A DNA stretch of 64,000 nt from Tupaia tana (Eukaryota; Chordata; Mammalia; Scandentia; Tupaiidae): assembly GCA_026018925.1 (NCBI GenBank), contig JAKSZU010000002.1, forward strand, positions 157,599,400 to 157,663,399, in the 5' to 3' direction. The notes under the pieces were generated by a model. That model did not search any database and was not told the DNA's origin. It was given only the letters and a program-made list of their open reading frames with translations. Below, piece after piece: positions 44,721-57,088 of this stretch. Made by a program: the position numbers and the translations under genes. How positions within the stretch are numbered: the stretch's first letter is position 1; every line of letters begins with the position of its first letter.

Positions 44721-46054
44721 CAGTCATAGACACTTTCAAGAATCCTGAAAGAATAAAGGAGGGTAAAAATGAGGAATCACTTCCGACTTAATGCTGTAGT
44801 ATGTGAATTAAAATTTCTAATAGATAAGGTCTAAGCTTGCTGTTATTTTCATGAATTTATTTAGGAAACAATTTCTGCTCTTACAGATACTACCCTTAGT
44901 AACCACCTTTATTTAGCTCATGGATAAAGAGAAATTTCCCGAGACGACACAAGTTGGTCTTCAAGATAAAATCCATACATAGACTACCATGTCCGAGGGA
45001 TTCAATCTTAATTTATGAGAAAAACAATTTCTGAGTTATCAATTTTCAGAAGGTCTGCTTTTTGAATGATGCTTTATAATTTCAAAAGTAACTATAACAT
45101 ATTCTTAACAAAAAATAGAATGTTTTTTTCTATTTAGTACATCAAAGAAGCAATCCAAAAGTCCACATTTAGATACATAACATTAAAATCTTCACTAGTA
45201 CCATAGATGTAGCTATGGAGAACTGATACAAGAGGAATTGGTCTTTATCGATGCGTTATTAAACTTCCTGTAGATTTTCCACTTTTTAATTTTTTATACA
45301 TTGAATTACTGTACATGATTACAACATGCACAATGAATTTTCCCATCATGAACACATTGAATATTAGAGTTAGAGATATTATCATACATGTTAATATCAA
45401 CAGATAATTTTCCATTTTTGTGACCCTTAAATGTTTTCTTTTTTCCCTTTTTCCACTTAAGTGGTCACCTTCCTCTCACTGTTCAATTTGAGTGACAAGC
45501 TGCATGTATGATTTTTGTGTTTGCCATATTCCATGTCTCATTTTCCAGCCACAGTGTTGAGTTCACAAGTACACATTACCCATTTCCTGCTAATCAGTGA
45601 TAAAAGATTTCATCTGAACTTCATCCTTTAGCACCTTTCAACATTATCTGTCAGTCTTCCTGTGCTGAACCTTTCTGGTCACACGGGCCAGTGACTATGC
45701 ATATGACCTTGACTCATTTCCAGACTCCAAAAACAGGAGTCCCATTCCCATTACTAGCTCCCCGTCTTTTGATTGCTTCCTAATTGAAAGCTTTGCTCCT
45801 ATGTTTAGTTCTAAAGCCCTTGCTGGGTTATGTCTTTCCACGGACACAATGTTACTCCGGGTTTAACCACAATTTACTTCTAAATGCGTACCACCAAAAA
45901 GTCTGATCATGTTCCCTGAAACCTAGTCATGAATCTTCAGATCCTGTGGATATTCACCCTGACACCCCACTGTCATCTCAAATGCACGAGGCAGGAGCCT
46001 GGTCTGTGTTGAGCACTGCAGACCTTTTGTCTTAGGTGCTGAATCCTTGGGAGT

Positions 46055-46090
46055 GTGGCTCATAATAAACACTTGCCAACTAAATGAATG
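46055..46090 (+). repeat. L2 3' end fragment
   Basis: GGCTCATAATAAACACTTGCC followed by AACTAAATGAATG matches the L2 terminal GCTCAATAAATATTTG-TGAATGAATG. Confidence 0.5.
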
Positions 46091-47607
46091 TTGTAAACCC
46101 ACATCTCACTCTTTCCTTCCATTTGATAGAAACATAAAAGGTAGTTAAGAGAGTCAGACTAGAAACAGAAAATAGCTATCGATTTATTTATTTATTTTTA
46201 AAGTTATCCTCAGAACACAGGACAAAAATCCAAGAATCTTCTTCGAGTTCTTTCTTTTTGTTCATGTTCATGTGGTCATAAAGTCTAGCAAACTATTCGT
46301 GTTTACTCGTGTTGATATGGAGAAAAGAATTATGATGTTTACTCCGTATTAGGCATAGGCATTTTACAATGTTGCAGTGAAGATTCTTAAGGTGCTAGTA
46401 TGCTGTGAGCAAAATGGTCGCAAAATACCAGTAATCACACTGGACGTTGGTTACTAGGTTTAGATATTTAAATATGAGATCTTCATCACTCTGTGTGTTT
46501 CTGATATAGTATCCGCCCAAATATTCTATTCCTCATTGCTCCAAATGTGGTGTTTGCACATAGTAGGACTGTATCAGTAACTTACTGAATTTATGAATAT
46601 TTTATATGAATATATTACATTTTATACTCATCCAGTTGACTGTGTGATTGTAGTTTCTTTGCTTTGCAGGTACCTTGATGCCAGTGCTCGAAGTATTAAA
46701 TAAAAACATTTGGTGGACAGGGTTATTCATTTATATGATTTAGTACACCAACCACTGATTTATTAGGCAGTGTCTTATGTATTTGGTTAAGAAAATCTCA
46801 TCCCAGCCAGGGAACCGATGAAGTAAAATTTCTGTAGATGGAGTACCCAACTAAGGATCGATGGTAACTCTACTCAGACATAGCCTAAAGCAACAAACCA
46901 ACCTCATCTTTTATTAAATCTCTCTCGCTTGACACCTAATTATATATTATTTTATATTGCTAACTTTAATGGGCACGTTTTATCTCACTTTGAAGACTGC
47001 CCACTGATGGAGAGTTTTCCTCTTAGCATTCTTTCCATCGCCCCACCCCCCACCCCCAGTCCTGCACTGAGAACCTACCAGGTCTGTAAGACACACTTCT
47101 TGAATAAATACTCAGTGTTAATGCCAGATGAATGTGGACGAATAAATACAAATTCAAGTTTAGAAAAACTGAAATGATATCCTATAGAAAACATAACATG
47201 CACCACAACAGACATTTCACAAAGATCTAAATAAATATTTATAATGGTATACTATAAAAGTCAATTTAGATGTCTCGGTTAACATTTTTAATTATGTCAG
47301 TTCATGAATATTTTACTTCAAATCACTTCTTTCTCCTTGCCAAACGGAAGAGATCATCAGACCTCTTTTGAAGTCAAACAGACCCTGTACCAATAAAGCA
47401 GTATAAAGAAGGATAAAAAAATTATGACAGAAATAGAAAAGTTAAGTTTTTCTATAAATTTGTAGGAATCCTAAACTCAGTTTATAAAAATCAGTGATTA
47501 AGCTATGAAAATTAATTTAAAATAGTTTAGTAGTTGGTATCAACTCACCCATTTTTAATAAAAGCATTAGTTACAATACACACTATTTATTGAACTGTTT
47601 TTTAAGA

Positions 47608-47867
47608 TTTTTTTTTTTTGGAGAGGTTTTTGCTATAGGGCGCGTGTGCTCACCAGACAGAGAGAGACAGAGAGAGAGAAAGCGAGAAATCATCCCCCAG
47701 GGGGGATGGCCACGCTGCAATCCCTTCTCCTCCATTCTCCTCTCGGGATCTTGGGCATGCACATACATGCGCCCGGCATGGGTTTTAAGCCATTGAGTCC
47801 GGGACTCGAACGGCGGTCGACTACATGGGAGTCCAGCAACATAGCCATTACGCTAACTGCTGGTCCC
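47608..47867 (-). mobile_element. Young family L SINE, minus strand
   Basis: GGAGAGGTTTTTGCTATAGGG, CATCCCCCAGGGGGGATGG and an intact head with GGGACTCGAACGGCGGTCG. Imperfect target-site duplication TTAAGATT / TTAAGAATT. Many CpGs are intact. Confidence 0.9.
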
Positions 47868-47879
47868 TTAAGAATTATT

Positions 47880-48046
47880 TTTATTTAACTTTATTTATTT
47901 ATTTTAATTTGACCAGAGAGGGGAAGAGAGAGCGAGAGCAAGAGCGAGAGAAAGCAAAAAAGCAAGCTACCAGGTCCTGGACTGGAATTGCCATCGGCCA
48001 TGTGGGAGTCGAGCACCTTTAACCACCATGCCACCTGCTGGCCCCT
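47880..48046 (-). mobile_element. Family S SINE adjoining an L SINE
   Basis: TTATTTAACTTTATTTATT tail, TTTGACCAGAGAGGGG, GA tract and a head ending GCCACCTGCTGGCCCC. It follows the L copy directly in the same orientation. A TTAACTTTATTT / TAAACTTTCATTT repeat may be its target duplication. Confidence 0.83.
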
Positions 48047-50938
48047 AAACTTTCATTTTTTAGCTAAATGTTCTATAGTCAAACAGCCAAATAATTAAAA
48101 AAACATAATTTTTGGTAGAGAAGACATGTCTTATGCTGAAATACTGAACTATGTCATGGAATACAACCAATCTATCTTGGTCATAAAATTTAAGTAGCAA
48201 TCAACTTGGAAAAAAATGTAAAGCTGATAGACATATTTTTAAGTAAAAATCATGGAACCAAAAAAATAAAGAGAGGTGCCTGATAGATTGAACAAAGTAG
48301 AAGAAAATGTCAAAGGCAATGCAGTTGGCTCCCCAATTTAGTCTTGGACTCTGATGGATTAGATAAGAACAATAGGAATTACGTAACTCAGGAGAGACAT
48401 TTTTGTTAAATTTGCTAATTTGCAAGTTTGTATAGACTTGCTTACATAGTATATATTTTTTGTAACTGCTTTGTTAGCTAAAAGCTACTTTTTATCCTGT
48501 TGGAAGCAAGTAATACATGTAAAATTTAAAAAACTTGTCAGAACTCAATGAATTAAAGATAATTTTCAAGTTTACTAGTAAAATTTCCTTCATTTGTAAA
48601 TCATGTATTTAATGTGATGATCATTCTACTATAGATTTTTACATGAATAACATTAAGTTATGCCAAGCAAAATTACAGGCAATGCTTTAAATACTGTGAA
48701 GCATAGAAAGTCTCATTTGATTTTCTTAGTTGAATGAAAAAAAAAACTCTTTAAAATATCTGATGTACCATCTCAATATGACACATGTATATCATTACTC
48801 AAACTTCACTTTGCTACTTAACATTTTCCATGATTTGTATAATGAAATTAGATAATGCGATTTTATTATTGCTATTTCTGTCATAGATCTTACAGAAGGT
48901 TTTTTTTTCCCTACTTGGAAAAAGATCAAAATGCTTGTAGATTTCAGATTGCTATTAGATGTAATAATTATACACTAAACTAATTACCACTAAACCAAAA
49001 CCTGACTTACAACTAATTAAGTTTTATTACATCAACTTAGAGCATAGACTTTCAATTTAACACAGGGCAAAACTATAAACACAAGCGCCTATCAGTCTGT
49101 ATACTTATTTCAAATAAAATGTCTAGGTCAGATTTATAAAGCTTGAACTTGGCATGATTTGCAGACCAATTTGTGAATTTCACAAATCTGCTAATTTGCT
49201 GACTTCTAAGGAGAGTAAAAGGTGCTCCTTAAAAAGTGAACACGCTAGAGTATGCCAGAATAATTTACACGATAATGTATACTGTATGAAGATTACTACG
49301 GTATGGGAAAATGTATGGAATATAATGAAGACATCGTTTCAGTTTAGAAGTGCATTTTATTTGTGACATCACTTATTTGGAGATTACTGACAAACAGCGC
49401 TCCTGGTTTTTTTTGTTTGTTTGTTTCAAAAAACAGAAATAATAAAAATATACTTGTTTTCTTAGAAAGGAATGCAAGAAGCATGAATTGCAGAATTCTG
49501 AGCTGACGTGAAAGTATCGACTTGTTTACTATCTAAGGCACCAATGCAGACTGATCGGCAACATCAACTGCAGTCCAGGACAAGCACTCATCTCAACATG
49601 GTGGCAGAATCTCCATTTTTTTCTTCAATGAAACTCCATTTAAATTTGTCATTTGCAACAATTGGAAAGTATAAGTGATTCACTTTAGAAACTTTAATTT
49701 TATAAAAAATGTTTACTTACTACCAGATGGTAAGATTAAATTACATAAACACTGTCAGCAACTTGAATCCTCAGATGTATTCATTCCCACCACAGAAGCT
49801 TCAAAACCTGTCTATAATTTTGTTACTGATGTTTAGAAACAGCTGTAGCTGACATAGCTACATGTTATATATGTCAGCTTTAAAGGATTAAATATTCTTA
49901 ACCCCCAATGGAGAGGTCTTTTGCTGCTAACAAATGCCAGTGTAAATTACACCGGAAGTTATTACCCCAGTAGTGCTATCTCGCACTGGATACGCAGTAA
50001 ACAAACTGATCAAGACTCATGTGTCTTCCATTACCACTGGAAATTCTGTCTGAGTGGGGCAAAGGAAAAACGGTAAATGCACAGCACTTTCTGATAATAA
50101 AAATAAGATACATTCTCCTCGAAAAAGTCCCTCACATATATCTTCATTAATATTTTAGATAGTAGTAAATTATATATTTTTCTCTTCAGAAGAATTCAAT
50201 CAATGTCAGGATATCTATCTATATATATATCCATCTTGCTGCAGATTTTTACTGAACTTTTGGGAGAACCCTGCTGTCTCTCCCATTAGAGTTTAAAAGT
50301 AGCTTTACAATGTACGCTCAAAACCAAGGGTAGAATCAGCAGGATCTTCTGAAATGCCATCCTCCAGGTTTTATCCTCAGTACATGGTGTAAGGGAACAG
50401 ATTTATCCAATCTGACTAGCCTGACTGAAGGCTTCAAAATAATTTGATTTATGAATTAATCTCATTAATTTTCAAGCATCACTGATGAACAGGAGTCGAA
50501 TGAACAGATCTTTAGGGATGGGATCCGTCAACACAAAAGTGAGGGCGTTGTGTATAAATGTGAGAACATACATATACATGTGTGTATCTCATATGACTGT
50601 GTACCATAGATACACGAGCACACAGAGACATGCACATTCACTCACTTTTTCCAACATATAACTGTCATTTCAAAACATTAGTAATTTTGGAATATGTGAA
50701 TAACTTTAAGCCTGTAAATACACACACAGACAAATGTTGTAAAAAATCGGGCTAACATAATACATCCTTAAACAGTGTTTCATTTTTTCAGAACATGTAA
50801 ATGAAAAAATAACATAAATGAAAAGATAAAATGGGTTTATTAGTAACAGTAGAAGTTTCCGCTGAGAAAAAAACCCTAAGTGCCAAAAAATACATACGTC
50901 TATATTTAATATGTGTGTGCATATGTGTATATGTGTTT

Positions 50939-50942
<4 letters not shown>
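48047..50942. other. SINE-free AT-rich unique interval
   Basis: No gene or named repeat. A 10-bp inverted repeat AGCTGACATA / TATGTCAGCT (49847-49856 and 49870-49879) could form a small hairpin. Short frames only. Confidence 0.42.

Positions 50943-50980
<38 letters not shown>
50943..50980. repeat. (AC)n microsatellite
   Basis: Nineteen AC units abutting the tail side of a 7SL-derived SINE. Confidence 0.95.
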
Positions 50981-50984
<4 letters not shown>

Positions 50985-51094
50985 GAGGGTCTCACTATGC
51001 TGTCTAGGTTGGCCTTGAACTCACAATCCTCATGCCTCAGCCTCCCAAGTAGCTAGTGTTACAAGCATGTGGCATGGTGCCCAGCAGCGCAATT
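50981..51094 (-). mobile_element. 7SL-derived SINE monomer (FLAM/Alu-like)
   Basis: GGGTCTCACTATGCTGTCTAGG, TTGGCCTTGAACTCACAATCC, GCCTCAGCCTCCCAAGTAG and a CATGGTGCCCAGC end match an inverted Alu-type monomer. 7SL SINEs are confined to Euarchontoglires, which narrows the host. Confidence 0.85.
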
Positions 51095-52435
51095 TTGGTA
51101 CTTGAAATTCATGGTACATTTAAAACTATTCATCCGGCATAGGGACTTTATGATGATGACTATTCTTTCCTTGGTAAGTCACAACAATGTATTAACAACA
51201 GAGACATTTACAGATGCTGAAAGAGAACTATCGGTGATGTGATTCATTTCATACATGGCACTGAAAAAAGTCATTTCTTTGAAAGTCATAGGTATTCACA
51301 AGAATTTTTTCTCTTAGTATGCCACTCTCATGCATTCATTTCTACCACTGTATTATGCCTGCTGAATCTAATTATACATTTAGATTCCGAATTCACATAA
51401 TCAATATACCAAAGCAAGACACTGCACAGAAAATGAAGGCTAATCTATTAGTTACAAGAGAAAATATTTATTTAGACTTTCTATTATTCGCCCAACTTTC
51501 TACTAATTATGTGAAATTTATACTTTAACCATAGTGGAATGAAGCAAATGTTTTACAGTTTTTAGAAAGAAGAAGAGGCATCCTTTTTGACAAATGCCTT
51601 CATTTTGTACTACCAGATGTCTTTCCGAATCCTTTCATGCTTTCAGATTTTATTTTTGTAAGTGTGAGAACAGTAAAATGCCAGCCATTGTAGTCAGTCG
51701 GCTTGAGCCCCAGCAAAGCTTACAGAGTGAGATGTTACCCTAGTGGTTTCACATAAATACTGAACTTGAAGTACATGTAGCTTCTCGGCATCCACAGTTA
51801 ACCAGAGAGCATACCACAATTCACATTTGATTAGCTCCATCTTACAGGTAGCTCACTTCCGTAATCCCATTTCCAATTCAGTACAGAACATCATCCCCCA
51901 AATAAATTGACCTAACAATCGAAACATAGTTTGCTTTTTCCTCTTTAGTTTGATGATGTTCTAAGTCTTGCAGAAACTATAGTTTAGCAATTAGGACACA
52001 TAATTACACATGGGTAAACATCTGGATTTCTTAAAAAGGAAGCAGACATTGAGTTAGAAATAAATACCTAAGTCTATCATAACACTACTCAAAAATATTA
52101 CTTCCATACTATGGGTATTTGGGATAAGTGTTCTGTGGTTTGGGGTGAACGGCCACAGAGATTCCCTTGGCAGCTACAACATGATGCCGAAATCTGCTCT
52201 AGTGGATGATGCCACTTGAGAAATACCAAGACTGGTCTGTGCTGAACGGCTGTGACTCACTGTGGAAGCGTGGGGCATCTCCCTAAACACAACGCCTTCC
52301 TTGGCTCTTTCCTCAATTATACCGCCAACACTGAAGGCCATAGGAGTGACGCTAGAAAAGGGTACTGTGATGTTAACTGCCTTTTTAGTTTCCTATGGAA
52401 AGTTGCAACCAGGTCTGAACAAATCATTTTTAGAA
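51095..52435. other. Unique spacer
   Basis: No gene or recognisable repeat. 52230-52430 is GC-richer with two overlapping frames and no known domain. Confidence 0.4.
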
Positions 52436-52446
52436 CCTGCTATTTG

Positions 52447-52708
52447 GCGAGACCAGTGGATGGCATAATGGTTACGTCACTGGACACTCACAGAGTTGAC
52501 TGTCGTTTGCGTCCCAAACCCGGCTTAAAACTCATGCGAGGCACGTTGTGTGTGCATGCCCAAAAACCTGAGAGGAGAATGGAAAAGGGACTGCAGTGTG
52601 GCCATCCCTCCAGGGGGTGATTTCTCGCTTCCTCTCTGTCTCTTTATTGAGTACACATGCCCTATAGCAAAAAAACTCTCTTAAAAAAAAAAAAAAGGAA
52701 AAGAAACC
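52447..52708 (+). mobile_element. Family L SINE
   Basis: Head GAGACCAGTGGATGGCATAATGG with a B-box-like CGTTTGCGTCCC, body GAGAGGAGAATGG, TGCCCTATAGC and an A-rich tail. Target-site duplication CCTGCTATTTG / CCTACTATTTG at 52436-52446 and 52709-52719. Confidence 0.9.
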
Positions 52709-52719
52709 CCTACTATTTG

Positions 52720-53180
52720 ACTATGCCCATGTGAGAATATACCTACAAAAGAACCACATTAAATTTGGTGGTCTTTACCGATGGGATAATGGAACAACCT
52801 GAGTCAATAAATGTATGCATGCTCTTAAGAAACTGTTTTTACACCAGCCCCTGTCCCAGTCTCTAAAGAGGGAAGAAGAGTACACGTTTAGATTTCTATT
52901 CAGTTTGTTGATCTTATTACAGAACAATAATTTAAGATACTCATAGAGACCATATATAAATTTCCTGTAAGTCACAGAGACTCTGACAGAAAGTTTATTT
53001 TATGTAAATAGTGTAAAAAGGTCTTATTTCTCTTAATTGAAGACTGACTATGTGTTTCCTAGGTCTCAGCTGATTACTGACATTCAACAGATTTCTATTA
53101 GGTCAAGAGTAAGACTGAAGAGATAAGAAAACTTGTTGGAATGTCTAACCATACAGGCAGCCACAAACCAAGTCAGTTTA
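52720..53180. other. Unique spacer
   Basis: Nothing recognised. Confidence 0.35.
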
Positions 53181-53197
53181 TAAATATTCTATATTCT

Positions 53198-53379
53198 TTT
53201 TTTTAAAAGAATTTTTTTATTTAACTTTATTTATTTGTTTTAATTTGACCAGAGAGGGATAGAGTGAGAGAGAGAAAAGAGGGAAAGTGAGAAAGCAAGC
53301 CACCAGGTTTGGGACTTGAACTATGGTTGCCCATGTGGGAAATCCAGCATCCTTAACCACCATGCCACCTGCCGGCCCC
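53198..53379 (-). mobile_element. Family S SINE with a 17-bp target duplication
   Basis: Representative S copy: TATTTAACTTTATTTATTTG tail, TTTGACCAGAGAGGG, GAGAAAGCAAGCCACCAGG and a head ending GCCACCTGCCGGCCCC. Perfect duplication TAAATATTCTATATTCT at 53181-53197 and 53380-53396. Confidence 0.94.
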
Positions 53380-53589
53380 TAAATATTCTATATTCTATTC
53401 TTCATCTATATGCTCTTGCTTACCAATCTAAGTCTTTGGAAAGTGACAAGTGAACTTTGGTCAAGTAAAAACAAAAAACTAAAAAATCTTTTTGGTCCTC
53501 AGTAACTTTCTCAGTATAATGCACAATCTTAGCCTTAGAGGATCTTAGAACAGAGGAGGTATAAAAATTCTAAAATAACTATTGATTAT

Positions 53590-53700
53590 ATGATTGCTTT
53601 ATTACATGCTACTAAGTCCTAAGACAAAAAGGACAGATCTACGAGTTTCCCAGGAAGAGATGGTGCTTGAGATGGGACTTAGAGGATGATTCCATGTAAA
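53590..53700 (-). repeat. L2 fragment
   Basis: CCCAGGAAGAGATGGTGCTTG followed by AGATGGGACTTAGAGGATGA matches minus-orientation L2 (GGAGGAGGTG-CATTTGAGCTG-CTTGAAGGATG). Confidence 0.55.
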
Positions 53701-53882
53701 CCAGTAGTTCCACAGCCCTCACTGTACGTTAGAAGCACCAGGGAGGCTTTTAAAAGTCACAGATATGACCGGGTTTTACCCTTAGAGACCCTGAATTAAT
53801 TAGTCTGGGTGAAATCCTGGCACTGGTGTTTTTGAGAGCAACCGAGGTGATTCTGAGGTGGAGCTCTGGTTGAAAGGTACTG
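53701..53882 (+). mobile_element. MER5A-type hAT MITE
   Basis: CCAGTAGTTCCACAGCCCTC, TTAGAAGCACCAGGGAGGC, CCTGAATTAATTAGTCTGGG, GAGGTGATTCTGAGG and a closing TGAAAGGTACTG follow MER5A end to end, with its inverted-repeat termini. Old and immobile. Confidence 0.85.
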
Positions 53883-53919
53883 AATAAACAAATAAACAGG
53901 ATTATCCCACTTCCAAAAT

Positions 53920-54200
53920 GAAAAAAAGAATAACATAATAACACAATGGGCACAGCTTCTACCTTCAAGAAGGTAACGATCTTTGAGGGGGGGGGGGATA
54001 TAAAGCAGTTAGAACTAGTTGTCTGAAGTCAGGCTTTACAATCTTGGGTTTTTCATTCATTTGCTCATTCGACTGATAAATATTTACCAAGGACTAGGAG
54101 TGAGGCACTATGTAAGGTTACTGGTTAAACAAAGGAGAACAGAGTAAGCAGACCCCTAGCTCTGTGGGCATTATTATCAAACGGTGAGAAAAAGACATCG
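53920..54200 (-). repeat. L2 fragments around a G11 run
   Basis: GGGCACAGCTTCTACCTTCAAG and CGATCTTTGAG fit L2. After an 11-G run (53987-53997), TTCATTCATTTGCTCATTCG, AATATTTACCAAGGAC and GAGGCACTATG start a second minus-orientation L2 3' end. Confidence 0.55.
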
Positions 54201-54390
54201 TAAGGGGTATTATATTATGTATTGTTTTAAACAAGGGATGATATGATGTTTTTTACATTCTTAATTCGGCTGACTTGTAGAAGTTAAATGGAGGAGGATC
54301 CACACCAAAAGTCATTAAGTCCACTAAGAAGCTATGGTGGGAGTGCAGTCCAGATGTCATGGGAACTTGGACTGGATGGCAGGGGTAAGC

Positions 54391-54630
54391 GGCTGGCGCC
54401 ATGGCACAGTGGTAATGCAATGCCAAGCGAAGCTGGATCTTACATGGAGAATTCAGTTTAAATCCCCAGCCTGGCTCATCTGGAACATGCCAGGCACACG
54501 AGTGACCCGGATGTGACTGTCTGAAGGCTGGAGTAAGGAAATCGCATGGTGTGACCATTCCCTATGGAAAACGTGTCTCTTTCTCTTACACATGCTCCAT
54601 TATAAATGAAGAAAAAGAAAAAGAAAAATA
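54391..54630 (+). mobile_element. Family T SINE
   Basis: GGCTGGCGCCATGGCACAGTGG head, B-box-like TCAGTTTAAATCCCC, ATGCCAGGCACACGAGTGACC body and an AG-rich tail (GAAAAAGAAAAAG). The A box and B box spacing fits a tRNA origin. Confidence 0.7.
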
Positions 54631-54779
54631 GGGGCAAGGACAAAGCTGTATGATTTCCAAAGATTTTAAAGAAGTAAAATAAACTAGACATTGCAAGGAA
54701 CTAGATCTAGGGAATGCCATGAAAGAGAGAGGATGTGTGTAGGTCACTGACTTGACAACTTGACAGAGAGTGTCATTCA

Positions 54780-55340
54780 CTGAGTGTTGTCCATTGAGGG
54801 AGGGTAAGGTTTGTGGGATAAAATCATAAATTCTTATCACAAGGTAGTTTTGGGTACCTTTGAGACATCTAAGAGCACGTGTCAACTGGTTCAGCGTACC
54901 TCAAGTGGCCACAAGTACCTGCTGGTTCAGGACACTCCCGGATTACGCTAGTTATTCTGGGTTCTGTCACTGAGTGCCCACTGGCACTCTCAAGATGGGT
55001 TTGAATGACCAGTTAGAAAATCACCCCAGATATACAGATCTGGAGCTAAGAGAAGAAGGTTTGATTGGAGTATCTGTGAGTGTCTGTTTATGAGTGAACA
55101 CTCAAGCCGTGGGACTCTGTGAGATCTTGACTGGGAGAGTGGAGACATTGAGAAGGCGAAAGTTCTCAGGGCTCATTTCTAGGGGACTTGAGTATTTGCA
55201 GACCAATTAGAAGAAGTAAGGAAATTAATGACGTGGAAAAGGAGTTGCTGAGATGTGGGCGGAAAGGTGTGAGAACAAATGCAGGGAAAGTGAAAATTAG
55301 ATACTGGATATTGCTTCATATTTATCTGAGCCTCCAGTTT
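54780..55340 (-). repeat. Ancient LINE-like repeat (class uncertain)
   Basis: TTTGAGACATCTAAGAGCACG, TCTGGAGCTAAGAGAAGAAG, CCGTGGGACTCTGTGAGATC and GGGCTCATTTCTAGGGGAC come in the order of a widespread mammalian repeat usually seen in the antisense of L2-like or old L1 elements. Phrase-level match only. Confidence 0.45.
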
Positions 55341-55364
55341 GTCTTGTTTAAAATAAAGGGCTTT

Positions 55365-55547
55365 GGGAGCCAGTAGGTGGTGCAGTGTTAAGGCACTGGA
55401 CTCCCACATGGCCAACGGCAGGTCAAGTCCTGAACCTGGTGGCTTGCTTTCTCACTTTCTCTCTGTCTCTCTCTGGTGAGCCCACATGCCCTATAACAAA
55501 ATAAAATAATAATAATAATAGTAAATAAATAAAATTAAATAAATTAT
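55365..55547 (+). mobile_element. Family S SINE with the L-type 3' motif
   Basis: GGAGCCAGTAGGTGGTGCAG head, GGTGGCTTGCTTTCTCAC junction, CATGCCCTATAACAAAATAA end. 18-bp target-site duplication TTTAAAATAAAGGGCTTT / TTTAAAATAAAGGACTTT at 55347-55364 and 55548-55565. Confidence 0.93.
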
Positions 55548-55597
55548 TTTAAAATAAAGGACTTTATCTATAAAATCTCTACATTCCTTTCTATTCT

Positions 55598-56033
55598 TAG
55601 TTTTTTTTTTATTGTTGTTGTTGTTTTTGTTTGTTTGTTTGTTTTTAGTTTATTCATTTATTTCCTCCATGGGAGTAACAGAGAGTCTCTGGGGCCAGCA
55701 GGTGGTGTGGTGGTGAAGATGCTGAACTCCCACATGCTTGACAGTGCTTTGAGGCCCGGACCTGGCAGGTTGCTTTCTCACTTTCTCTTTCTCTCTCTTG
55801 TCAAAATAAATAATAATGACAAATAAGATTAAATAAGTAATTTTTTAAAAGAGAGAGAGTCTCTGAGTCAGAAACATAGGCATTTCCAAGAGGGTCTTCA
55901 TGCCACGATCCACTCCCAGTCTCAGTTGGTCTGGATCACAGGCATGTGCAAATGTACGACCAGCATGCTCAGAGATTCTGGCCATTTCCCACATGAATCC
56001 AGCTGCATTACTGCTGGACCACTGCCTATGCCA
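55598..56033 (-). mobile_element. Family T SINE interrupted by an S SINE
   Basis: The left part (55598-55691) holds a (TTG)n/(TTTG)n tail and TTATTTCCTCCATGGGAG. The right part (55854-56033) continues with CTCTGAGTCAGAAACATAGG, TTCCAAGAGGGTCTTC and the head CATTACTGCTGGACCACTGCC. Compare the unbroken T copies at 14393 and 17896. Confidence 0.75.
55692..55853 (+). mobile_element. Family S SINE nested in a T SINE
   Basis: GGGCCAGCAGGTGGTGTGGTGG head to TTGTCAAAATAAATAATAATG tail. 12-bp target-site duplication AGAGAGTCTCTG at 55680-55691 and 55854-55865 is T-SINE sequence, so this insertion is the later one. Confidence 0.9.
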
Positions 56034-56035
56034 GG

Positions 56036-56389
56036 ACCTTTTAAATATTTTTTTAATTGCCAGATGGTGCATGCACACATGAGAAAGAGACAAACAGGGA
56101 AGGGGAGAGACAGAGAGGAGGAGAGAGAGAGAGCAGAGACAGAGAGGGGGAGAGAAGCTGAGGGAAGAGAGAAAGGGGGGAAAGGGAGAGAGAAGCCTCC
56201 AAAGGGGTGTGACTGCATCATGGTCCCTTTCCTCCATTCCTCCTCTCATTGGGATTTGGGCATGCACACAATGCATCCAGCATGTTTTTCACGCCACTGA
56301 GGCCAGGTTTTGAACCCTGGTTGGCCATGTATTAATAGGTTCTGGCTCTCAATACATAGTACTTAACCACTGTGCTATGAGGCAAGCTC
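56036..56389 (-). mobile_element. Old family L SINE with GA expansion and head insertion
   Basis: AATTGCCAGATGGTGCATGC, then about 110 bp of GAGA-rich sequence (56090-56205), TCCTCCATTCCTCCTCTCATTG and the head TTTGAACCCTGGTTGGCCATG. About 30 extra bases (near 56330-56362) lie inside the tRNA head before TTAACCACTGTGC. Confidence 0.72.
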
Positions 56390-56615
56390 AGAATGTTTTA
56401 ATCCCCAAAAAACCAAAAATGCAGAATGAAGTATAATGCTCAGTAGCAGTAGTATGTGGGAGCAGAAAAACAAGAGAGAGATGAATCACTAGTTCTACTG
56501 AATCAAGAATAATTTCCAGAGAATGTTTAACATGACACAGAAGTGTGAAAATCCATCTGTACTTGCCTGTACTTGGGAAATAGTATGGAAACCCACCCCT
56601 GTGATGCACACCACG

Positions 56616-56960
56616 AAAGACAGATCGTGTGGATAGGAGGGTCTTGGCCAGATCATGATACACCACAACTACCATGCTAAAAAGTTTGGGCGTCACGCTA
56701 TTAAAGCGAAGCCACTGTAACTTCATGAGGAGAGTGACATGATCAGATCTGAATACAGGAAAGAACTCTCTCCAGAAGCAATTCAGAAAAATGGACTGGA
56801 GGGATGAAAGCCAGGTCACAGGAAGGTCAGGAGAAGACATTCTGCAGTTATCAGGATGAGAGTGATGAAAACCCAAACGAGGAAGCTGGCAGCAAGGCTG
56901 AAAAGGAGGGTGGGTACCAAAAACTCAGTGCAGTGAGAATCAGGAGGACTCCATGACTCA
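56616..56960 (-). repeat. L2-like LINE fragment (minus orientation)
   Basis: GGCCAGATCATGATACACC, CCATGCTAAAAAGTTTGGG, GAGTGACATGATCAGATCTG and ATGGACTGGAGGGATG follow the antisense of a mammal-wide L2-like 3' region. A 162-codon minus-strand frame over it is not a gene. Confidence 0.6.
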
Positions 56961-57088
56961 TTAGACAGGAGCGGTGAGGAAACGGAGCTGTCTTGAAAAT
57001 GGCTCTCTAGCTTCTGTGACCAAAGAAGAGGAGGATGGTTCAATACAGCAGAGGAAGCTTTGCCCCTTCAGTCTGAAAGAAAAATGAC

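Larger units (their letters stand above)
42688..47600. other. SINE-free unique interval
   Basis: No gene is recognised. 42985-43190 may be a very decayed inverted family T copy (ACCTTCAACAAGATCTCCAC). A (TG)n run and a 24-T run lie at 44560-44720, an L2 3' end at 46055-46090 and AT-rich (ATTT)n at 46186-46200. 44330-44530 has homeodomain-like words (TAATGG, ATTAATGG, CAATTATTTTC) and may be regulatory. Confidence 0.42.

Noticed and set aside
56388..56876. 162-codon minus-strand frame
   Set aside because: It lies over an ancient L2-like repeat and does not match a LINE protein in any part I can recognise.
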